Source of the DNA: Streptomyces bambusae
GTDB taxonomy: Bacteria; Actinomycetota; Actinomycetes; Streptomycetales; Streptomycetaceae
DNA length: 38,275 bases
Reading direction: 5' to 3'
Assembly (NCBI RefSeq): GCF_020532645.1
Contig: NZ_JAJAUZ010000068.1
Location: forward strand, 1-38,275
Positions 33,095 to 38,275 of this stretch are shown piece after piece (the first letter of the stretch is position 1; the number at the start of each line of letters is the position of its first letter). Below the pieces are notes generated by a model. It saw only the letters and a program-made list of their open reading frames with translations, made no database searches and was not told where the DNA came from. The position numbers and the translations under genes are program-made.

Positions 33095-34624
33095 ATGACG
33101 AGATCCGGACGCCGCGCCACCGCCCTCGCCACCGTCGCCGCCCTGCTGGCCGTGGCGGCCACGGGCTGCGGCGACGACGACAAGGGCCAGGCCGCCAAGG
33201 CCCCGAAACTCACCTGGGACTCCTGCCCGGCCCCCTCCGCCGCGGAAGGCATCGGCGAACCCCCCGGCGCCGAATGGCAGTGCGCGGCCCTCGACGTCCC
33301 GCTCGACTACGCCGACCCCGACGGCGACACCATCGAGCTGGCCCTGATCCGCGCGAAGGCCCTCGACAAGAAGAACCGCATCGGATCCCTCGTCTACAAC
33401 TTCGGCGGCCCCGGCGGCTCCGGCGTGGCGAACCTGCCCGGCGCCGCCAAGGACTACCAGCGGCTGCGCGCCCGCTACGACCTCGTCAGCTTCGATCCCC
33501 GCGGCGTCGGCCGCAGCGCCGCCGTGCGCTGCGAGAGCGACCAGGAGCTGGACGCCTACTACCAGACCGACTCCTCCCCCGAGGGCCCCGCCGAGGAGCA
33601 GGCCTTCACCGCCGGCATCCGCCGCTACGCGGCCGCCTGCGAGAAGAACTCCGGCACCGTCCTCCCCCACGTCGGCACGCTGAACGCCGCCCGCGACCTC
33701 GACCGGATCCGCGCCGCCCTCGGCGACGAGAAGCTGCACTACTTCGGCATCTCGTACGGCACCGAACTCGGCGGCGTCTACGCCCACTTGTTCCCGGCCA
33801 AGGTCGGCCGCGCGGTGTTCGACGCGGTCGTGGACCCGACGAAGACCGCGGAGCAGTCCGCCCTCGGTCAGGCCAAGGGCTTCCAGCTGGCGCTGGGCAA
33901 CTTCGCCCAGGACTGCGTCGAACGCGGCGAGAAGTGCCTGCTGCCGGGCGCCACCGCCAAGGAGGTCGAGCAGGGGATCGTGGAGCTCCAGGAGCGGCTG
34001 CGCAGCAAGCCGATCGCGGTCGGCACCCGCAAGCTCACCGAGACCGCCGCCACCAACGGCATTGCGCAGGCGCTGTATTCGAAGGAGTACTGGCCGCTGC
34101 TGGAGCAGGGCCTCGACGAAGCCGACGGCGGTCAGGGCCAGTTGCTGCTCGCCCTGTCCGACGCGATGAACGGCCGCAACCCGGACGGCACGTACAGCAA
34201 CCTGAACGCCGCGAACACCGCGATCAACTGCGCCGATTCCAAGGAGCGGTTCACCCTGGCACAGACCAAGGAGCGGCTGCCGCGGTTCCGCGCGGCCTCG
34301 GCGGTCTTCGGCGACTTCCTCGGCTGGGGCCTGATGGGCTGCAGCTCGTGGCCGGTGGCCGGGGCCTGGCAGACCCCCGACGTGTCGGCGGCCGGCTCCG
34401 CCCCGATCCTGGTGATCGGCAACACCGGCGACCCGGCCACCCCGTACGAGGGCGCCCGCCGGATGGTGCAGAAGCTGGGCCCGGGCGTGGGCGTGGAGCT
34501 GACGTACGAGGGCGAGGGCCACGGCGCGTACAACAGCGGCGACCCGTGCGTGCAGAAGGCGGTGGACGCCTACCTCCTCCAGGGCACCGTGCCGCCCGCC
34601 CGCCAGGTCTGCCCCGGCACCTGA
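33095..34624 (+). CDS. Secreted S33-family alpha/beta-hydrolase peptidase, lipoprotein
   Basis: The protein has 509 residues; ATG 33095 gives a normal signal peptide (RSGRRATALATVAALLAVAATGC), while ATG 33086 is also in frame. The lipobox puts the lipidated Cys at residue 25. The alpha/beta-hydrolase core has the oxyanion segment NFGGPGGSG (102-110), FDPRGVGRS, the nucleophile in GISYG (Ser220), an Asp in NTGDPATP and a His in GEGHGAY, a complete triad. The C-terminal TAP-like domain is typical of the streptomycete tripeptidyl aminopeptidase group, which trims N-terminal tripeptides from exported proteins. Four Cys near the C-terminus could form disulfides. It converges with moeZ across a shared terminator. 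Confidence 0.92.
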   Translation: MTRSGRRATALATVAALLAVAATGCGDDDKGQAAKAPKLTWDSCPAPSAAEGIGEPPGAEWQCAALDVPLDYADPDGDTIELALIRAKALDKKNRIGSLVYNFGGPGGSGVANLPGAAKDYQRLRARYDLVSFDPRGVGRSAAVRCESDQELDAYYQTDSSPEGPAEEQAFTAGIRRYAAACEKNSGTVLPHVGTLNAARDLDRIRAALGDEKLHYFGISYGTELGGVYAHLFPAKVGRAVFDAVVDPTKTAEQSALGQAKGFQLALGNFAQDCVERGEKCLLPGATAKEVEQGIVELQERLRSKPIAVGTRKLTETAATNGIAQALYSKEYWPLLEQGLDEADGGQGQLLLALSDAMNGRNPDGTYSNLNAANTAINCADSKERFTLAQTKERLPRFRAASAVFGDFLGWGLMGCSSWPVAGAWQTPDVSAAGSAPILVIGNTGDPATPYEGARRMVQKLGPGVGVELTYEGEGHGAYNSGDPCVQKAVDAYLLQGTVPPARQVCPGT

Positions 34625-34640
34625 CCGGCCGCCCCGCACG

Positions 34641-34683
34641 CGGGAGGGCCCCGGCCGCAGCACGGCGACCGGGGGCCCTCCCG
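34641..34683 (+). terminator. Bidirectional terminator between the S33 peptidase and moeZ
   Basis: A 12-bp perfect stem (34641-34652 with 34672-34683) encloses a 19-nt loop between the two convergent genes. There is no long U-tract on either strand. Confidence 0.85.
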
Positions 34684-34702
34684 TACGGATATCCGGCGCG
34701 GC

Positions 34703-35881
34703 CTAGTAGACCGGCTTCTCCGGCTCGATCTGGTGCACCCACCCGATCACGCCGCCGCCGACGTGCACCGCGTCCGCGAACCCGGCGGACTTCAGCACGG
34801 CGAGGACTTCCGCACTGCGGACACCCGTCTTGCAGTGCAGGACGATCTTCCTGTCCTGCGGCAGGTCCTGGAGCGCGGTGCCCATCAGGAACTCGCCCTT
34901 GGGGATCAGCTTCGCGCCGGGGATCGAGACGATCTCGTACTCGTTCTTCTCCCGGACGTCGATGATCTCGATCTTCTCGTCCGCGTCGATCCACTCCTTG
35001 AGCTGCTTGGGAGTGATCGTGGAGCCGAGCGCCGCCTCCTGGGCCTCCTCCGACACGACGCCGCAGAAGGCCTCGTAGTCGATGAGCTCGGTGACGGTCG
35101 GGTTCTCGCCGCAGACCGCGCAGTCGGGGTCCTTGCGGACCTTGACCTGGCGGTACTGCATCTCCAGGGCGTCGTAGATCATCAGGCGGCCGACCAGCGG
35201 CTCGCCGATGCCCGCGAGCAGCTTGATGGCCTCGTTGACCTGGATGGATCCGATGGACGCGCAGAGCACGCCCAGCACGCCGCCCTCGGCGCAGGACGGG
35301 ACCATGCCCGGCGGCGGGGGCTCCGGGTAGAGGCAGCGGTAGCAGGGGCCGTGCTCGGACCAGAACACCGAGGCCTGGCCGTCGAAGCGGTAGATCGAGC
35401 CCCACACGTACGGCTTGTTCAGCAGCACGCAGGCGTCGTTGACGAGGTAGCGCGTGGCGAAGTTGTCCGTGCCGTCGACGATCAGGTCGTACTGGCTGAA
35501 GATCTCCATCACGTTCTCGGCTTCGAGCCGCTCTTCGTGAAGGACCACGTTCACGTACGGGTTGATGCCCAGCACGGAGTCGCGCGCCGACTCGGCCTTG
35601 GAGCGGCCGATGTCGGACTGGCTGTGGATGATCTGGCGCTGCAGGTTCGACTCGTCGACCTCGTCGAACTCGACGATGCCGAGGGTGCCGACACCGGCGG
35701 CGGCGAGGTACATGAGGGCGGGCGAACCGAGACCGCCGGCACCCACGGCGAGCACCTTGGCGTTCTTCAGGCGCTTCTGCCCGTCCATCCCGACGTCCGG
35801 GATGATCAGGTGGCGGGAGTACCGACGGACCTCGTCAACGGTGAGCTCGGCAGCCGGCTCGACCAGGGGTGGCAGCGACAC
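34703..35881 (-). CDS. moeZ: MoeZ: E1-like adenylyltransferase with C-terminal rhodanese domain
   Basis: The protein has 392 residues, starting at GTG 35881. The N-terminal ThiF/MoeB domain has GAGGLG (47-52), the DEVDESNLQRQ segment and DGTDNFATRY. The zinc Cys pairs CYRC and CAVC are present. The C-terminal rhodanese domain (about 285-392) has the persulfide Cys in HCKTGVRS. MoeZ activates ubiquitin-like sulfur carriers by adenylation and loads sulfur, serving molybdopterin, cysteine, thioamide and siderophore pathways in actinomycetes. Molybdopterin links it to NarG in the window, but it is probably housekeeping. A SigR promoter lies directly upstream, in agreement with the known SigR control of the Streptomyces gene. 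Confidence 0.96.
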   Translation of the reverse strand: MSLPPLVEPAAELTVDEVRRYSRHLIIPDVGMDGQKRLKNAKVLAVGAGGLGSPALMYLAAAGVGTLGIVEFDEVDESNLQRQIIHSQSDIGRSKAESARDSVLGINPYVNVVLHEERLEAENVMEIFSQYDLIVDGTDNFATRYLVNDACVLLNKPYVWGSIYRFDGQASVFWSEHGPCYRCLYPEPPPPGMVPSCAEGGVLGVLCASIGSIQVNEAIKLLAGIGEPLVGRLMIYDALEMQYRQVKVRKDPDCAVCGENPTVTELIDYEAFCGVVSEEAQEAALGSTITPKQLKEWIDADEKIEIIDVREKNEYEIVSIPGAKLIPKGEFLMGTALQDLPQDRKIVLHCKTGVRSAEVLAVLKSAGFADAVHVGGGVIGWVHQIEPEKPVY

Positions 35882-35937
35882 GGGGACTCCAGGGTCATCC
35901 CCGCGGGTACGGGGAGAATCAAAGGTTGTTCTTCCGT

Positions 35938-35963
35938 AACACTGCCACGCCCCTCTTCATTCC
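35938..35963 (-). promoter_or_regulatory. SigR-type promoter of moeZ
   Basis: On the minus strand GGAAT (35959-35963), 18 bp, GTT (35938-35940) matches the SigR consensus exactly. Predicted start is near 35930, about 50 nt before the moeZ GTG. The -35 element overlaps the last bases of the upstream gene. Confidence 0.8.
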
Positions 35964-36724
35964 GAGACACCCCGTCCGATACGCGAGACGATTTCGTCCC
36001 AGTAGCCGGGCATGGCCGCCCAGGGGTCCCCGCTGCCGGGGCGTCCGGAGCGGTCCGTGAACCAGATGGTGCCGGCCCCTTGCCAGCGGGCGATCCGCAG
36101 CGCCTCCTCCAGGTGGGTGCGGGGCACTCCGTGGACCAGGTGGCAGAACCTCTCGGGCGGGTGCTCGGCCGTCCACTCGGCCACCTGCGACCACCGGTAG
36201 TCCGCCCAGGAACCTTCGAACGTGACCAGCTGGTCGGCGAGTTCGACGTATCCGGGGTACGGGTGGGTGCCGTGCCCGAGGACGATCCGGACTCCTTTCG
36301 AGGCGGGCCCGCCGAGCGTCCGCAGCGTCTGGACGAGCCGCTGTACGGCGGCCAGCGCGGCGGCTCCGGCGGGCGCGGCGGCCAGGTAGAAGCCGTCGAC
36401 GCCGTACCAGTCGCGGAACCGGTGGGCGTCGGAGACCAGCTCCCCGAAGCTCCGCTCGCCGTCTCGCATGGCGAGATGACCGAGGACGGTGCCGCCGGCC
36501 TCGCGGAGCCGTCCGGCGGCTTCGGTGCAGTGCGGGTCGGGGCGCTGGCCGGGGCCGTCCGCGACGTTCAGCACGGCCCAGTGCAGCGGGGTGCCGGGGC
36601 GGCTCAGCTCGGCCCATTCGACGGGGGCGACGAGCGGGTGCGCGTAGCCGGGGGCGCCGACACCCAGCCCGCCCGCCTCGGTGGCGGCGGGGCGGGCGGC
36701 CCCGGTGCTGGTCAGATGCGACAC
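35957..36724 (-). CDS. Spherulation-specific family 4 (spherulin 4-like) protein
   Basis: The protein has 255 residues, starting at GTG 36724, overlapping the end of the epimerase gene by 13 bp. The visible fold pattern is a TIM-barrel-like alternation: LHWAVLNVADGPG, GGTVLGHLAMRDGERS, YGVDGFYLAAAP, VRIVLGHGTHPYPGY, LVTFEGSWADYRW, CHLVHGVP and GTIWFTDRSG. These blocks define spherulin-4-like proteins (Pfam family PF12138), related to glycoside hydrolase GH114-type folds. No signal peptide is evident in this copy. Activity is uncharacterised in bacteria. Coupling to the epimerase suggests a shared pathway, perhaps sugar-related. Confidence 0.85.
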   Translation of the reverse strand: MSHLTSTGAARPAATEAGGLGVGAPGYAHPLVAPVEWAELSRPGTPLHWAVLNVADGPGQRPDPHCTEAAGRLREAGGTVLGHLAMRDGERSFGELVSDAHRFRDWYGVDGFYLAAAPAGAAALAAVQRLVQTLRTLGGPASKGVRIVLGHGTHPYPGYVELADQLVTFEGSWADYRWSQVAEWTAEHPPERFCHLVHGVPRTHLEEALRIARWQGAGTIWFTDRSGRPGSGDPWAAMPGYWDEIVSRIGRGVSE

Positions 36725-37707
36725 GCGGCCTCCATCCAGATGTCCGCGAGGGACTCCTCCAGGTTGATCCGCGGCCGCCAGCCGAGCCGGTCGCGGGCGG
36801 TGCGCACGTCGGCCTGCTGCCAGGCGCCGCAGCCGTCGGGGTACGGGTACGACGGCGGCAGGGCGGCGGCGATCTGGTCGGAGGTCGCCTCGGAGCGGGG
36901 GGCGCCGATGGCGGCGAGGCCGGGCCGGCTGCCGTAGCCGGGGTGCTGCGCGGGGGCGTCGACCTCGTGGAGGGAGCCGCCGTAGCCGGCGACCCGGGCG
37001 AGCACGGCGGCCGCGTCGCGCAGCCGGACGGCCCGGCCGGTGCCGATGTTGACGACGCCCTGGGCGGCGGACAGCGAGGCGGCGTGCACGGCCCGGGCGA
37101 CGTCGCGCACGTCGACGAAGTCGCGCTGGACGCCGAGCCCGCCGAGCTTGAGTTCGCTGTCGCCGGACTGCATGGCCCGGCGCATGGCCTCGGCGAGCCG
37201 GCCGAGCGGGGAGCCGGCCGGGGTACCGGGCCCGACCGGGGAGAACACCCGCAGCACGACGGCGTCGAGCCCGGAGCCGAGGACCAGCTCGGTGGCGGCG
37301 AGTTTGCTGACCCCGTACGGGCCGCCCGGTCTGGGGACGGCGTCCTCGGCGGTGGAGGAGCCGGGCTGGCTGGGCCCGTACTCAGCGGCGCAGCCGAGCT
37401 GGACGAGCCGGGCGCCGCAGCCGCTGCGGCGCAGCGACTCGCAGATGGTGGCGACGGCCACGGTGTTGTGGCGGGTCAGTTCGCGGGCTCCGCCGCGGGT
37501 GGTGCCGGCGCAGTTGACGACGACGCCCGGGTGGACGGCGTCGAGGAACCGGGTGAGGGCCCCGGGGCTGCCGGTGGCGAGGTCGAACCGGACGTCGGCG
37601 TCGTCGCCGCGGCCGAGCGCGGTGAGCTGGACGGCGGGGTCGGCGAGGAGCCGGTCGGCGACGTAGCGGCCGAGGTATCCGTTGGCTCCGATCAGCAGCA
37701 CCCTCAT
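36712..37707 (-). CDS. NAD-dependent epimerase/dehydratase (extended SDR family)
   Basis: The protein has 331 residues, starting at ATG 37707 behind GAGGAGG. The NAD-binding motif is GANGYLG (7-13), with a later VVNCAGTT. The catalytic YxxxK is YGVSKLA, and the Ser/Thr position is in LVQLGCAAEYG. The C-terminal half has RDFVDVRDVARAV and NIGTGRAVRLRDAA, typical of nucleotide-sugar epimerases or dehydratases; the exact sugar cannot be told. It follows a 17-codon leader ORF to which it is coupled by ATGA, and is coupled to the spherulin-like gene downstream. A membrane protein lies upstream, so the three genes may act in making or displaying a glycan. Confidence 0.9.
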   Translation of the reverse strand: MRVLLIGANGYLGRYVADRLLADPAVQLTALGRGDDADVRFDLATGSPGALTRFLDAVHPGVVVNCAGTTRGGARELTRHNTVAVATICESLRRSGCGARLVQLGCAAEYGPSQPGSSTAEDAVPRPGGPYGVSKLAATELVLGSGLDAVVLRVFSPVGPGTPAGSPLGRLAEAMRRAMQSGDSELKLGGLGVQRDFVDVRDVARAVHAASLSAAQGVVNIGTGRAVRLRDAAAVLARVAGYGGSLHEVDAPAQHPGYGSRPGLAAIGAPRSEATSDQIAAALPPSYPYPDGCGAWQQADVRTARDRLGWRPRINLEESLADIWMEAACRI

Positions 37708-37757
37708 CGCTGGCCTCCTCGGTGCCGACGGGGCGTGGCGGTCGGTTGGGCGGTCAT
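37704..37757 (-). CDS. 17-codon leader ORF coupled to the epimerase
   Basis: The start is ATG 37757 with AAGGAG about ten bases upstream, encoding MTAQPTATPRRHRGGQR. Its TGA overlaps the epimerase ATG in an ATGA junction. The ORF contains the epimerase ribosome site. It may be a translational coupler or leader peptide; it could also be coincidental, because it is very short. Confidence 0.5.
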   Translation of the reverse strand: MTAQPTATPRRHRGGQR

Positions 37758-37832
37758 CTGGCTGTTCTCCTTCGTGAGAGGGGTGGTGGGGTGGGTCCGC
37801 GGCGTCGGCTCCGCGGCCCGGTGGCGGGTGGC

Positions 37833-38275
37833 TCAGGCCCGGGAATGGGCGGAGGCGCGGGACAGGGCCGCGCCGGCATGGACGAGCAGGGCGAGGGCGG
37901 CGGCGGCCAGTCCGGCGCCGGGCAGGCCGGCTGCGACGGCGGCGGCTTCCGCGGCGCAGGCCGCGCCGAGTGCGGGTCCGGCGGCCCGGCCGTGTACGGC
38001 GAGCAGCCGGGCCTGGAAGAGCAGGCAGCCGAGGGCGAGTCCGGTGGGGAGGACGCCGCCGGTGAGCAGGAGCAGGCCGACGAGGGCGGTGGCGTAGAGC
38101 GCGGTGACGGCGGCGAACAGCGGGCGGGTGCCCGCGGCGAAGTCGTCGAGGGCCCGGCTGGCGGCGAGCCGCCGGCGGGTGCCGGCGGCGAACAGGGCGG
38201 CGCAGCCGGTGGCCGCGGCGACGGACAGGGCGAGGGCGGCTGCGGTGGCCGGGCCGGTGTACCAGCCGTAGCCGA
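37833..38275 (-). CDS. C-terminal part of an integral membrane protein, cut by the right edge
   Basis: About 146 residues to the stop at 37833 are visible. At least four hydrophobic helices are seen (for example AAALALSVAAATGCAALFAAG, TALYATALVGLLLLTGGVLP, GLALGCLLFQARLLAVHG and AAAALALLVHAGAALSRA), separated by short Arg-rich loops. There is no catalytic motif in the visible part. The N-terminus and therefore the family lie outside the window. It is in the same direction as the epimerase and spherulin-like genes, 75 bp before the leader ORF, so it may be their operon partner. Confidence 0.7.
   Translation of the reverse strand, partial: GYGWYTGPATAAALALSVAAATGCAALFAAGTRRRLAASRALDDFAAGTRPLFAAVTALYATALVGLLLLTGGVLPTGLALGCLLFQARLLAVHGRAAGPALGAACAAEAAAVAAGLPGAGLAAAALALLVHAGAALSRASAHSRA

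Overview
The window is chromosomal DNA from a streptomycete or a very close relative. The base composition is extremely G+C-rich with third-position GC near saturation. GTG and TTG starts are common. The genes present are actinomycete markers: a WhiB7/WblC-type regulator, an AdnAB-type helicase-nuclease pair, UvrD2, a mycoredoxin, MoeZ and two exact SigR-type promoters.

Layout. (1) 1-4298: a TerD-family protein cut by the left edge, a SprT/YgjP-type metallopeptidase, an orphan ThiF/TOMM-like E1 homologue followed by an ABC1/UbiB kinase, and a small zinc-ribbon protein. A seven-tract G-quadruplex motif lies between the last two. (2) 4376-5739: wblC with a translationally coupled small basic protein. 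Its leader is about 0.6 kb long and carries a WhiB7-type promoter (A/T tract, AGT, TTGCAC, 18 bp, TAGGTT), a 111-codon leader ORF and an intrinsic terminator hairpin. This layout fits antibiotic-responsive attenuation. (3) 5751-19485: genome maintenance and redox genes. These are uvrD2, divergent mycoredoxin with a SigR promoter, nudC, an M20 dipeptidase, adnB, adnA and an alkyltransferase-like protein. adnA and adnB are separated by 380 bp of repeats that include a seven-copy 21-bp minisatellite. (4) 19566-22373: a large membrane protein fusing a degenerate kinase-like segment to a flippase-like (LPG-synthase-type) transmembrane domain. (5) 22437-33023: a self-contained nitrate respiration block. 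It holds a divergent YwiC-like membrane protein, then narG-narH-narJ-narI, a radical SAM/SPASM enzyme and a CgoX/HemY-type porphyrinogen oxidase. All six rightward genes are coupled or overlap. The block is bracketed by copies of one 45-bp intergenic repeat family, which suggests an accessory insertion. (6) 33095-38275: a secreted S33 peptidase lipoprotein, moeZ with a second SigR promoter, a spherulation-specific family 4 protein, an NAD-dependent epimerase preceded by a 17-codon leader ORF, and the C-terminal part of a membrane protein cut by the right edge.

How it works together. The core of the window joins thiol-oxidative stress (SigR promoters on mycoredoxin and moeZ), antibiotic stress (wblC) and DNA repair (UvrD2, AdnAB, alkyltransferase-like protein). 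The nar block is a respiratory module that appears to bring its own porphyrin-processing enzymes, perhaps to supply heme to NarI. The points most worth follow-up are the nar-rSAM-CgoX linkage, the repeat bracketing of that block, and the complete attenuation architecture upstream of wblC.
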